Assembly (NCBI GenBank): GCA_025059715.1
Contig: JANXCE010000004.1
Location: 1 to 64,000 of the forward strand
Source: Caldimicrobium sp.
GTDB taxonomy: Bacteria > Desulfobacterota > Thermodesulfobacteria > Thermodesulfobacteriales > Thermodesulfobacteriaceae
Length of the DNA: 64,000 bases
Direction of reading: 5' to 3'
Below the pieces are notes generated by a model. It searched no databases. It saw only the letters and a list, made by a program, of their open reading frames with translations, and was not told where the DNA came from. This document shows, piece after piece, positions 8,113 through 16,376 of this stretch. The position numbers were made by a program, and so were the translations under genes. Within the stretch, counting starts at the first letter, position 1; each line of letters opens with the position of its first letter.

Positions 8113-8125
8113 TAAAATTATTCTA
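8113..8125 (+). promoter_or_regulatory. -10 box placed for a leaderless start of the HAD gene
   Basis: TAAAAT (8113-8118) ends six bases before the ATG at 8125, and no Shine-Dalgarno sequence lies between. Transcription would start at or very near the A of the ATG. The -35 region is poor (TTTAAA at 8091). Confidence 0.35.
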
Positions 8126-9144
8126 TGTGCTTTATAGCTTTTGATTGTGAAGGTCCCCTAACATTAAACGATAATGCCTTTGAATTTACCTCCTATCTTA
8201 TTCCCAAAGGAGAGTATTTTTTCACTCAAATTTCCCGCTTCGATGATTATCTTGCATATATTAAGGCCAAGCCTGGTTACAAGGCAGGAGATACCCTTAA
8301 ATTGTTACTCCCCTTTTTAAGACTTTTTGGAGCAACAAACAAACTATTAGAGGAATTTTCAGAAAGAACCCTAAGCTTTCTTAAGGGAATTCCTGAAGTT
8401 TTACCAAAGCTTTATAAATCCCTTCCCCTTTTCATTATCAGCACCAGTTATAAACCCTATCTCGTAGCCTTGTGTAAACGACTATCTCTGCCTTATTCGC
8501 AAGTCTTTTGCACGGAAGTGGATTTAGATAGGGTTATTCTTAGTAATGAAGAAAAAAGGATTCTTAGAAGATTTTACGAGGAAATAATTAATTACCCCCT
8601 TATTGAGCTTCCTAGAGAGGCAAAGAGTCCACAGGATCTATCTCAACAGCAAAGAAATATTCTTGATCGTTTAGAGGAAATTTTTTTTGAAGAAATTTGG
8701 AACCTTGAATGCGGAGTGTTTTTAAGGGAAGTTAATCCCATAGGTGGAGAGGAGAAGGCCAGAGCCTGTGCGTTAATTGCTGACAATCTTAGTGTTTCTC
8801 TTAGTGAAGGTTTTTATTGTGGAGATAGTATAACGGATGTGCAAGCCTTGGAGCTTATAAAAAAACAAGGTGGAATAAGTCTTTCTTTTAACGGAAATAG
8901 ATATGCCTTAAAGAGTGCGGAGTTTTATGCCTTAGCTGATCATGGTTATATCTTTGAAGATTTAGTGAAAATATTTAGGGATAAAGGTCCAGAGGGATTT
9001 AGAACTACACGATTAGAGGTTAGTCCTACCTTTGAATTTGGGTGTATACCCCCTGAGGGGACTTGCGAATTTCTGGAGCTTGTAGAGAAAAGTGAAACTT
9101 TTCGCAAAAAAGTGCGAGGTGAAGCCATAGGATCCTTAGGATGA
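8125..9144 (+). CDS. HAD-superfamily hydrolase, COG4030/EhaR-like
   Basis: The 339-residue protein starts with a HAD motif I (FIAFDCEGPLTLND) and ends its core with motif IV (FYCGDSITDVQALELI), so a phosphatase or related phosphotransfer reaction is expected. It resembles the proteins named in methanogens as energy-converting hydrogenase A subunit R, whose substrate is unknown. I see no hydrogenase genes here. The segment between the motifs is long and helical, as in this group. The rhomboid gene downstream overlaps by four bases, suggesting one transcript. Confidence 0.7.
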   Translation: MCFIAFDCEGPLTLNDNAFEFTSYLIPKGEYFFTQISRFDDYLAYIKAKPGYKAGDTLKLLLPFLRLFGATNKLLEEFSERTLSFLKGIPEVLPKLYKSLPLFIISTSYKPYLVALCKRLSLPYSQVFCTEVDLDRVILSNEEKRILRRFYEEIINYPLIELPREAKSPQDLSQQQRNILDRLEEIFFEEIWNLECGVFLREVNPIGGEEKARACALIADNLSVSLSEGFYCGDSITDVQALELIKKQGGISLSFNGNRYALKSAEFYALADHGYIFEDLVKIFRDKGPEGFRTTRLEVSPTFEFGCIPPEGTCEFLELVEKSETFRKKVRGEAIGSLG

Positions 9145-9881
9145 TACCCTTACAGGATTTGAATCCTCGTATAAAACCTCCCATAGTTACCTGGACACTC
9201 ATTGTCATCAATGTATTGGTTTTTCTATATGAAATCTCTTTGTCTACCTCTGAAAGAGAGATCTTTTTTAAAACTTATGGTTTTATACCTGCTCTTTTCT
9301 TTGATAATTATTTTGCAGTTCTTATAGGAAAAGCTCCCTGGGAACCCTATATCTCTATCCTCACACACCTCTTTATTCATGGGGGATGGCTTCATCTTAT
9401 AAGTAACATGTGGAGTCTCTGGATATTTGGAGACAATGTGGAGGATAGATTGGGATCTCTTAGGTTTCTGATTTTTTATCTTTTAATGGGTGTAGCAGCA
9501 TCTCTTGTGCATAGTTTAATTTATGCGGACTCTGTTATTCCTTTGGTAGGAGCAAGTGGAGCCATATCCGCAGTGATGGGTGCCTATTTTATGATGTATC
9601 CCTTTGCCAGAATATTGGTTTTGGTGCCCGTTTTCTTTGTTCCTCTATTTATAGAGGTGCCCGCTTTTATCTTTTTAGGACTTTGGTTCCTTCTTCAGTT
9701 TTACAGTGGGCTTTTTACCCTTGCCATGCCAGGCTCATTAGGAGGAGTTGCTTGGTTTGCCCATTTGGGTGGATTTATTGCCGGAGCAATCTTTTATAGG
9801 TTTTTCTGTAGAAAACACTGTAGGTATTTTAAAGATCAATATGGAATCTTTGGCTCTCTATTTGATTTAGATAAAACATAG
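9141..9881 (+). CDS. Rhomboid-family intramembrane serine protease
   Basis: The 246-residue membrane protein shows the rhomboid layout of six helices. It has the L1-loop block GGWLHLISNMWSLWIFGDNVED, the catalytic Ser in LVGASGAISAVMGAYF (about residues 136-151), and the catalytic His in WFAHLGGFIAGA near residue 213. These proteases cleave transmembrane segments of substrates within the inner membrane. A His-Cys-rich tail (RKHCRYFK) follows the last helix. It overlaps the HAD gene by four bases and is followed by the ClpP-fold protease gene, so the three may be one operon. Substrate unknown. Confidence 0.92.
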   Translation: MIPLQDLNPRIKPPIVTWTLIVINVLVFLYEISLSTSEREIFFKTYGFIPALFFDNYFAVLIGKAPWEPYISILTHLFIHGGWLHLISNMWSLWIFGDNVEDRLGSLRFLIFYLLMGVAASLVHSLIYADSVIPLVGASGAISAVMGAYFMMYPFARILVLVPVFFVPLFIEVPAFIFLGLWFLLQFYSGLFTLAMPGSLGGVAWFAHLGGFIAGAIFYRFFCRKHCRYFKDQYGIFGSLFDLDKT

Positions 9882-9891
9882 GAGTGAAAAA

Positions 9892-10716
9892 ATGGGAGGC
9901 TTTGAATTATTGTTTATACTTCTACTTGCCTTGGCGATGCAACCCTTTTTAAGGCAAAAGTTTTTGGAAATGGCACGGGCTAAAATGATTGAAAAAATAG
10001 AAGCCCAAAGGGGCTCACGGGTAATACTTTTGGTCCATAGACAAGAAACTATGAGTTTTTTGGGATTTCCGCTCATGCGCTATATTGATATAAATGACTC
10101 AGAAGAAGTGATCCGTGCTATTCATCTCACCGATAAAGATGTCCCCATAGATATAATTCTTCATACTCCTGGAGGTTTAGTCTTAGCAGCTTTACAGATA
10201 GCCTTAGCTATCAAGAAGCATCCTGCTAAGGTTACAGCCTTCATACCCCATTATGCAATGAGTGGGGGCACCTTGATAGCCCTTGCCTGCGATGAAATTG
10301 TCATGGACGAGCATGCAGTGCTTGGCCCAGTTGATCCGCAGATAGAAGGCTATCCCGCTGCCTCAATATTAAGATTATTGAAAAGGAAACCTTTGGATAA
10401 AATAGAGGATAGAACTCTTATTTTAGCCGATGTAGCAGAAATGGCCCTAAGACAAATGAAAGACAATCTACGACTTATCTTAAATGAACGCCTTTCTGAG
10501 GAAAAAATTGAAGAATTAGCAGAAATACTTTCTCAAGGTTACTTTACCCACGATTATCCCATTACTTTTGAAGAGGCAAAAAGGCTTGGTCTACCAGTAT
10601 CCAAGGAAATGCCCATTGAAATTTATCAACTCATGAAATTATTTCCCCAACCTACGAGAAGCTTTCCCTCGGTAGAATACTTACCCCTTCCTAAAAAGAA
10701 AATTGAAAGGGCCTGA
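9892..10716 (+). CDS. SDH-family ClpP-fold serine protease (DUF114 type)
   Basis: The 274-residue protein has an N-terminal membrane anchor (LLFILLLALAMQPFL) and a Clp-fold domain: oxyanion block HTPGGLVLAALQIALAI, then the catalytic Ser in HYAMSGGTLIALACDEI, and a following DEHAVLGPVDPQIEG typical of the PF01972 family. The usual partner in this fold is a Lys or His/Asp further on. It is membrane-attached, facing the cytoplasm, and likely takes part in membrane protein quality control together with the rhomboid gene directly upstream (ten bases). Substrates unknown. Confidence 0.88.
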   Translation: MGGFELLFILLLALAMQPFLRQKFLEMARAKMIEKIEAQRGSRVILLVHRQETMSFLGFPLMRYIDINDSEEVIRAIHLTDKDVPIDIILHTPGGLVLAALQIALAIKKHPAKVTAFIPHYAMSGGTLIALACDEIVMDEHAVLGPVDPQIEGYPAASILRLLKRKPLDKIEDRTLILADVAEMALRQMKDNLRLILNERLSEEKIEELAEILSQGYFTHDYPITFEEAKRLGLPVSKEMPIEIYQLMKLFPQPTRSFPSVEYLPLPKKKIERA

Positions 10717-11200
10717 AAATTCTAAGATTTGGATCAAAATCTTTCCCTTTAGTTTTGAACTCGAGTTAGATTCCTATGGAAGAGTAACATATTTAAGATT
10801 TGATCTTTATCTGACTTACGATAAGCCCCAATTTTCAGGGGAACCTGAAACTATCAATCAGGCTAATTCATTTGTGAAAGAATTCTTGTCCTACTTAAAA
10901 GGGACTAAAAATTATTTTGAAATTCCCCACAGTTTTAAAAGGACCTCCCCTTTATCTCAAAAGGTTCTTTTAACCCTACGAGAAATACCACGAGGAGAGG
11001 TGCGAACCTATGGAGAATTTGCTAAAAGAGTTGGCTTAGTCTCCTCTCCAAGGGCGGTTGGACAAATCTTAGCCCATAACCCATTACCATTAATTTATCC
11101 CTGTCATAGAATTATTAGTAAAAATCATCTTGGTGGATACTCTGCTAAGGTTCTAAATAAATGGCTCTTATTATATTGGGAAAAAATTTTAAAAACTTGA
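10703..11200 (+). CDS. ogt: Methylated-DNA-protein-cysteine methyltransferase
   Basis: The 165-residue suicide repair protein transfers alkyl groups from O6-alkylguanine to its own Cys. The C-terminal DNA-binding domain is clear: IPRGEVRTYGEFAKRVG (helix-turn-helix, Arg finger region) and the active site YPCHRIISKNHLGGYS near residue 140. The N-terminal domain is short and divergent. The predicted start is a TTG inside the end of the protease gene (14-base overlap), so the first residues are uncertain. Downstream lies the flagellar promoter. Confidence 0.92.
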   Translation: MKGPENSKIWIKIFPFSFELELDSYGRVTYLRFDLYLTYDKPQFSGEPETINQANSFVKEFLSYLKGTKNYFEIPHSFKRTSPLSQKVLLTLREIPRGEVRTYGEFAKRVGLVSSPRAVGQILAHNPLPLIYPCHRIISKNHLGGYSAKVLNKWLLLYWEKILKT

Positions 11201-11296
11201 CGCCCCATAAGTCAAAGTTTTGACATTTGAATTTAACTTGAAGGGTTTATGAAATTTTTAGTTAGAAATAGGCAATAAGAATTTCTTAGGAAGATT

Positions 11297-11312
11297 AGGC
11301 ACATTTTTTGTA
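11297..11312 (+). promoter_or_regulatory. Candidate sigma-54 promoter of the flagellar cluster
   Basis: AGGCACATTTTTTGTA matches the RpoN consensus TGGCAC-N5-TTGC at GG (-24), CAC and TTG, and lacks only the C of the -12 element. It stands 28 bases before the fliL start, in the only sizeable gap (121 bases) ahead of a cluster of about twenty genes. RpoN is encoded in this window. Confidence 0.55.
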
Positions 11313-11339
11313 TCTATTTTTTTGTCAAGGAGGTATTAT

Positions 11340-11813
11340 ATGGCAGAAGAAGTTAGGAGTGAAGAGAAGAAAGGGGGTAAAAAGAAGTTATTAATCTTTT
11401 TTCTTTTAGGACTTTTGATCATTGCTGTATCTGGAACAGGTGTTCTACTTATGTTAGGAAAAAAAGGGTCTGATGGGGAAGTTAAGGGTAAAAAGGCGAA
11501 GAAAAATCAACAAACCCTTTTTATTGATTTTGATCCGATTATTGTCAATCTTCTCGATCCTTCTGGAAAGAGATATCTGCAGATTAAGCTTAGTTTGGAG
11601 GTAGCAGATAAAAAAGCAGAACAAGAGATAAAGAGAAAGGAACCTAAGATAAGGGATAGAATTTTAACCATACTAAGTGGAAAGACCGTGGAGGAGGTTA
11701 TTATTCCAGACGCCAAAGAGAAGATTAAAGCAGAGATCCTAAGAAAACTGAAGGAAGATATAGATGAGGAAATGATAATAAATGTCTACATAACTCAATT
11801 TATCGTGGAGTGA
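11340..11813 (+). CDS. fliL: Flagellar basal-body protein FliL
   Basis: The track begins at a TTG before the ribosome-binding site. The ATG at 11340 lies six bases after AAGGAGGT, giving 157 residues. A charged N-terminus is followed by one membrane helix (LLIFFLLGLLIIAVSGTGVLLML) and a periplasmic FliL domain ending in INVYITQFIVE, which matches the family's C-terminal pattern. FliL surrounds the stator and supports torque. It is the first gene after the sigma-54 promoter and lies seven bases before fliM. Confidence 0.88.
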   Translation: MAEEVRSEEKKGGKKKLLIFFLLGLLIIAVSGTGVLLMLGKKGSDGEVKGKKAKKNQQTLFIDFDPIIVNLLDPSGKRYLQIKLSLEVADKKAEQEIKRKEPKIRDRILTILSGKTVEEVIIPDAKEKIKAEILRKLKEDIDEEMIINVYITQFIVE

Positions 11814-11820
11814 AAAGTTT

Positions 11821-12798
11821 ATGGAAAAGGTTCTTTCTCAGGAAGAGATTGATGCCTTACTTGCTGGGTTAGACAGTGGGAAAATTGATATCACTCCTGA
11901 AGAAAAGGGAGAGATCGAGGCTCGCTCTTTTGATTTTAAAAATTATGTTATTTCTACCAGATTAAAAATTCCAGGGATTGATGTTATTAACGATCATTTA
12001 GCTAGATCCTTAAGAATTAGCTTTTCCACACTTTTAAGAGAAATCGTAGATCTTACAAATATTCCCACACAGATGGAGCGATTTAAAGATTTTATGAATA
12101 AAATTCCTGTTCCTACTTCTATACATGTATTCAAGTTGGAGCCTCTAAAGGGCAATGTTCTCCTAATAATTGATGCACCCTTAGTGTTTGTCTTTGTGGA
12201 GAGATTTTTGGGTGGAGGTGAAAGAAAGATAATTAAAGTAGAGGGCAGGGAATTTACCCCTATTGAGCAAAGACTGATTAAAAGAGTGGTAGATATGATT
12301 TTTATTGAACTTGAAAAGGCTTGGAAAAATATCTATCCTGTCAAAGCAAAGTATATCAGAGGAGAGGTAAATCCTCAGTTTGCAAGAGTGCTTCAACCAG
12401 AGGAGACCGTAATAGTAACTGGTTTTACTGTGGATTTAGAAAGTCTCAGCGGAAAAATTCTCTTTTGTTACTCTCTTAGTGCCCTTCAACCTATTAAGGA
12501 GAAACTTTACTCTCCTTATCAAATAGAAGAAGTAATTGATGTAAAGTGGAAAAGGGCCTTAGAGCAAGTAATCTTAGGTAGTCAAGTTACTCTTAAAGCT
12601 TTTTTAGGTAAGGGCCAGATAACCTTAGGAGATTTGCTCCATTTAGAGGTAGGCGATGTGATTGTGTTGGAGAGAAAGATTGAGGAGCCAGTGGAAATCT
12701 TGATTGAGGATACACCTAAAATATTGGGAAGACTTGGTGTTTATAGAGGACACTTAGCGCTAAAAATTGATAACTTTATAACCTCTGAACAAGAGTAA
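11821..12798 (+). CDS. fliM: Flagellar motor switch protein FliM
   Basis: The 325-residue C-ring protein starts with the phospho-CheY-binding peptide (VLSQEEIDALLAGL). It continues with the CheC-like middle domain (around IPVPTSIHVFKLEPLKGNVLLIIDAPLVFVFVERFLGGG) and ends with a SpoA domain (about residues 240-315) that pairs with FliN. It sets the rotation direction on CheY binding. Length and layout are normal. It lies between fliL and fliN with short gaps. Confidence 0.95.
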   Translation: MEKVLSQEEIDALLAGLDSGKIDITPEEKGEIEARSFDFKNYVISTRLKIPGIDVINDHLARSLRISFSTLLREIVDLTNIPTQMERFKDFMNKIPVPTSIHVFKLEPLKGNVLLIIDAPLVFVFVERFLGGGERKIIKVEGREFTPIEQRLIKRVVDMIFIELEKAWKNIYPVKAKYIRGEVNPQFARVLQPEETVIVTGFTVDLESLSGKILFCYSLSALQPIKEKLYSPYQIEEVIDVKWKRALEQVILGSQVTLKAFLGKGQITLGDLLHLEVGDVIVLERKIEEPVEILIEDTPKILGRLGVYRGHLALKIDNFITSEQE

Positions 12799-12809
12799 GG
12801 AGGCCTAAT

Positions 12810-13286
12810 ATGTCTGAGGAAAAATTAGAGAACAGAGAGGAGCACATTAATCCCGATGATTTGATGGCCATGTGGGAGTCTGCTCTAAGAGAAGCTCAAG
12901 TTGTTACAAGCAAGGAGGAAAAATCTGCGGAAGAGATAGTTTCTCAAGAGCAGAGGCCCTCAATAAAGGAGACTCAACCCATTAAACTTCAGGAATTGAC
13001 GCCTTCCAAAGAAACAGGCCATCCGCAAGAGCTGGACTTTATTTTAGATATTCCTTTAGAAATTTCTGTAGAAATAGGCAGAACAAGAATGTTAATCAAA
13101 GACCTCTTAAAGCTTAATCAGGGGGCTATAATTGAATTGGACAAATTTGCTGGTGAACCTGTGGAAATATATGTAAATGGAAGACTTATGGCAAAGGGAG
13201 AAGTAGTGGTGGTGAATGAGCGCTTTGGAGTGAGGATAACCGAAATCATAAGTGCTCAGGATAGGATCAAAAGGTTGGGGTCCTAA
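12810..13286 (+). CDS. fliN: Flagellar motor switch protein FliN
   Basis: The 158-residue protein has a low-complexity acidic N-terminal half and a C-terminal SpoA domain from about residue 75 (LDFILDIPLEISVEIGRTRMLIKDLLKLNQGAIIELDKFAGEPVEIYVNGRL). The last block is the family signature. It forms the bottom of the C ring with FliM and is a docking site for the export ATPase complex. AAGGAGG precedes the ATG. Confidence 0.95.
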   Translation: MSEEKLENREEHINPDDLMAMWESALREAQVVTSKEEKSAEEIVSQEQRPSIKETQPIKLQELTPSKETGHPQELDFILDIPLEISVEIGRTRMLIKDLLKLNQGAIIELDKFAGEPVEIYVNGRLMAKGEVVVVNERFGVRITEIISAQDRIKRLGS

Positions 13287-13291
13287 TAATT

Positions 13292-13543
13292 ATGGAATGG
13301 ATAAATTATATTCAAGGTTTAGGTGTTCTTTTTCTTATATTGAGTGCCTTACCTTTGGTTTCCTACCTGTATAGCAGATTCCAAAAAAAATCTATCCAAT
13401 CTTCTCAGATAAAGATACTTGAGATCAAGCCTATTGCCTATAAGGCACAACTAATGTTAATTGAGATAGAGGGAAGAAAACTTTTAATAGGGCTTTCAGA
13501 TAAGGGATTTAGTTACTTGGGGGAGTTTAAAAGTGATAGCTAA
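13292..13543 (+). CDS. fliO: Flagellar biosynthesis protein FliO
   Basis: The 83-residue protein has one N-terminal membrane segment (GLGVLFLILSALPLVSYLY) and a small soluble domain ending in a motif like KLLIGLSDKGFSYL, as in FliO. The call is supported by position between fliN and fliP, since FliO is poorly conserved. It assists assembly of the FliP ring. It overlaps the fliP start by 11 bases. Confidence 0.75.
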   Translation: MEWINYIQGLGVLFLILSALPLVSYLYSRFQKKSIQSSQIKILEIKPIAYKAQLMLIEIEGRKLLIGLSDKGFSYLGEFKSDS

Positions 13544-14231
13544 CCTTTATCTATTGACTCTACCTGCTATAAAACTTACAGTAGAGTCTACCCAAAATCC
13601 AGCCCAATTTAGCACCCTTCTCCAGATCCTTCTCCTCTTAACAGTATTATCGGTTGCTCCTGCCTTACTTCTTATGCTTACCTCTTTTACACGACTAGTA
13701 ATTGTTTTTTCCATACTGAGACACGCCTTGGGACTTCAGCAAACTCCACCAAATCAAGTATTAATCTCCTTGGCTCTCTTTTTAACCTTTTTTATCATGA
13801 GCCCCGTGTTTCAAGAGGTATACAAACAGGCCATTCAGCCCTATCTTAAAAAAGAAATTGATGAAAAAACTCTCTTTGAAAGAGCCAGTCTTCCCTTTAA
13901 GAACTTTATGCTTAAAAATACTCGAGAAAAGGACTTGGCGCTCTTTATCAAACTTAGAGGTGAGGAAAGACCAAAAAGTAAAGAAGAGATTTCACTCCTC
14001 ACTCTTATTCCAGCCTTCATGATTAGCGAACTAAAAACCGCCTTTCAAATTGGATTTCTTCTCTATGTTCCTTTCTTAGTGATTGATATTGTGGTCTCCA
14101 GTGTTTTAATTTCTATGGGAGTTCTCATGCTTCCTCCTACAATGATTTCTTTACCTCTTAAACTTCTCCTTTTTGTCCTCGTAGATGGTTGGAATCTTCT
14201 TGTAATGTCATTAGTGAAAAGTTTTTATTAG
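13533..14231 (+). CDS. fliP: Flagellar export apparatus protein FliP
   Basis: The 232-residue membrane protein carries the FliP signatures TSFTRLVIVFSILRHALGLQQTPPNQVL and, near the end, FLVIDIVVSSVLISMGVLMLPPTMISLPLKLLLFVLVDGW. FliP forms the core of the export gate with FliQ and FliR. The first residues hold a plausible signal peptide, which FliP proteins often have. The start is GTG at 13533 within fliO. Confidence 0.96.
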   Translation: MIANLYLLTLPAIKLTVESTQNPAQFSTLLQILLLLTVLSVAPALLLMLTSFTRLVIVFSILRHALGLQQTPPNQVLISLALFLTFFIMSPVFQEVYKQAIQPYLKKEIDEKTLFERASLPFKNFMLKNTREKDLALFIKLRGEERPKSKEEISLLTLIPAFMISELKTAFQIGFLLYVPFLVIDIVVSSVLISMGVLMLPPTMISLPLKLLLFVLVDGWNLLVMSLVKSFY

Positions 14232-14243
14232 GGAGGGAGGATC

Positions 14244-14513
14244 ATGACGGATACCGTAGTAATAACCTTAGCCAAAGAAGCCATTAAACTTAGTCTATTA
14301 CTATCCGCCCCACTGCTAATAACCGCCTTAGTTGTTGGGCTGGTGATCAGTATTTTTCAAGCGGTAACCCAAATTCAGGAAATGACTCTTACCTTTGTTC
14401 CCAAAATACTTGCCATGGTAGTGGTTTTGTTTATCACCTTACCATGGTTTTTGAAAAAATTAACCGAGTTTACCGAAAGGCTTTTACTCAATATCCCAGG
14501 GATGCTTAAATGA
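14244..14513 (+). CDS. fliQ: Flagellar export apparatus protein FliQ
   Basis: The 89-residue protein has two membrane hairpin helices and the family block ISIFQAVTQIQEMTLTFVPKI. It wraps around the FliP-FliR core of the export gate. GGAGG lies eight bases before the ATG. It overlaps fliR by four bases. Confidence 0.96.
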   Translation: MTDTVVITLAKEAIKLSLLLSAPLLITALVVGLVISIFQAVTQIQEMTLTFVPKILAMVVVLFITLPWFLKKLTEFTERLLLNIPGMLK

Positions 14514-15289
14514 ACCCGGGACTCATCATCTATATATTAGAAAGAGAACTTCCCCTTTTTCTCCTAATTTTTTTGCGAACCCTTTTTCTGTTAGTAATCT
14601 TTCCCATCTTTGCCGGAAATTTCTTTCCCACTAAGGGAAAAATCGCTTTGTCCTTAGTTTTGGCTCTATCCTTAACTCCTTTTTTAAGTTCCAAAGTAGG
14701 TGCTCCAAAGGATCTTGGAGAGCTCTTTTTTTTAATAATCTCTGATTTTTTTCTCATGTTTGTAGTAGCCCTTTTTTTCAGACTTATTATTGGAGGCTTG
14801 CAATTAGGTGGTGAACTGGTGGGATTACAGATGGGATTCGGTATATCGCAAACCTTTGATCCCATAAGTGGAGTGAGTATGCCTGTTATAGCTCAGTTTA
14901 TATACTTTATTTTTATATTTTTCTTTTTTTCCTTAGATGTTCATCATAACCTCATTTATTTTTTAATTAAGTCCTTTTATGAGCTTCCCCCTGGAATTCT
15001 GTTCAATAGCGAAAATTTCTTTAGGTTTATAATTAAAAAGAGTCACCTCTTATTTGACATTGCTGTCAAATTTTTGGCACCACTTATAGTTTTTATGTTC
15101 TTAATAAATGTGATTCTGGGAGTAATAGGTAGACTTCTTCCTCAGATAAATGTTCTTTTTGTAAGTTTTCCCCTTACCCTTGGGTTAGGATTATTTTTCC
15201 TTAGTCTGATGCTATTGGTAGTGCCTAAGGTCCTCAAACAATACTTTTTCCAATTTGGAGAGTTTTTGATCTCTATTTTAAGACTCTGA
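14510..15289 (+). CDS. fliR: Flagellar export apparatus protein FliR
   Basis: The 259-residue hydrophobic protein has several membrane helices and the signature GGLQLGGELVGLQMGFGISQTFDPISG near the middle. It is one subunit of the FliPQR export gate. The start overlaps fliQ by four bases, suggesting translational coupling, and flhB follows after seven bases. Confidence 0.95.
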   Translation: MNPGLIIYILERELPLFLLIFLRTLFLLVIFPIFAGNFFPTKGKIALSLVLALSLTPFLSSKVGAPKDLGELFFLIISDFFLMFVVALFFRLIIGGLQLGGELVGLQMGFGISQTFDPISGVSMPVIAQFIYFIFIFFFFSLDVHHNLIYFLIKSFYELPPGILFNSENFFRFIIKKSHLLFDIAVKFLAPLIVFMFLINVILGVIGRLLPQINVLFVSFPLTLGLGLFFLSLMLLVVPKVLKQYFFQFGEFLISILRL

Positions 15290-15296
15290 GGGTGCC

Positions 15297-16376
15297 ATGC
15301 CTGAGGAACAGGCTCAAGAGCGAACGGAAGAGGCAACGCCACGGCGGAGAGAAGAGGCTCGTAAACGTGGCCAGATTGTAAAGAGTAGAGAGTTATCTTC
15401 TGTGGCCATTTTATCCACAGGTTTTATTTTTTTATTTTTCTCAAGTCTTATCTTTTTTCAACAGTATATCTTTATCACAAGGATCAGTTTTTCTAATTTT
15501 ACCTCAGACTTGACTGACTTGGGCTATTTTCTTTACTTTTTTAAAACTTGCACCCAAGCCATGTTAAAATTCCTTCTTCCCTACTTAGTATTATTGGTGC
15601 TTGTTGCGATAGTGATCTATCTGATTCAAACCGGAGGTGGTGTTTGGGCTACAGAGGCTCTGGGATTGAAATTGGAAAGAATAGATCCTATCGAAGGCTT
15701 TAAAAGACTTTTTTCCATGGTGGCCCTCTTTGAACTAATTAAGTCCCTGGCTAAATTGGCTATAATAGTTAGTCTTGGTTACTGGATTGTAAGTCAAAAT
15801 GTTGGCACCATAGTAAAACTATTGGGTCAAAACTCCTCTCAGCTCATCCTTGCTTTGAAATTTCTACTTCAGGAACTGATGAGTAAGTTACTCTTTGTTT
15901 TAGCCTTTCTTGCTCTTTTGGATTGGTTGTACAACCGTTGGGATGTGGAGAGAAAACTCAGGATGACCCGTCAAGAACTTAAGGAAGAGCTCAAGCAAAC
16001 AGAAGGTGATCCCTGGGTAAAGGCTAAAATTAGACAGAAACAACGTCAAATTAGCAAACAGAGAATGCTTGCGGAAGTGCCCAAAGCGGATGTAGTCATA
16101 ACTAACCCCGAACACTATGCGGTAGCTCTCAAATATGACTTAGGTCAGATGCCCGCACCCAAGGTTATAGCTAAGGGTATGGATCATTTAGCCCAAAAAA
16201 TCAAGGAAATAGCCAAAAAACACGGAGTTCCTCTCTATGAGGATCCACCACTGGCACAAATTTTGTATAGAAAAGTTGAGATAGGAGCCTATATTCCAGA
16301 GGACCTATATGGGGCTGTGGCTAAGATTTTAGCTCAGGTATACAAACTAAGAAAGTGGAAGAATAGGAGCTCCTAA
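15297..16376 (+). CDS. flhB: Flagellar export switch protein FlhB
   Basis: The 359-residue protein has an N-terminal signature (TEEATPRRREEARKRGQIVKSRELSS), four membrane helices, and a cytoplasmic domain (about residues 210-355) with the autocleavage site. That site is NPEH rather than the usual NPTH (VVITNPEHYAVALKYD). The Asn-Pro needed for cleavage is kept and the Thr is changed. FlhB switches export from hook to filament subunits after cleavage. It overlaps flhA by one base (TAATG). Confidence 0.95.
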   Translation: MPEEQAQERTEEATPRRREEARKRGQIVKSRELSSVAILSTGFIFLFFSSLIFFQQYIFITRISFSNFTSDLTDLGYFLYFFKTCTQAMLKFLLPYLVLLVLVAIVIYLIQTGGGVWATEALGLKLERIDPIEGFKRLFSMVALFELIKSLAKLAIIVSLGYWIVSQNVGTIVKLLGQNSSQLILALKFLLQELMSKLLFVLAFLALLDWLYNRWDVERKLRMTRQELKEELKQTEGDPWVKAKIRQKQRQISKQRMLAEVPKADVVITNPEHYAVALKYDLGQMPAPKVIAKGMDHLAQKIKEIAKKHGVPLYEDPPLAQILYRKVEIGAYIPEDLYGAVAKILAQVYKLRKWKNRSS

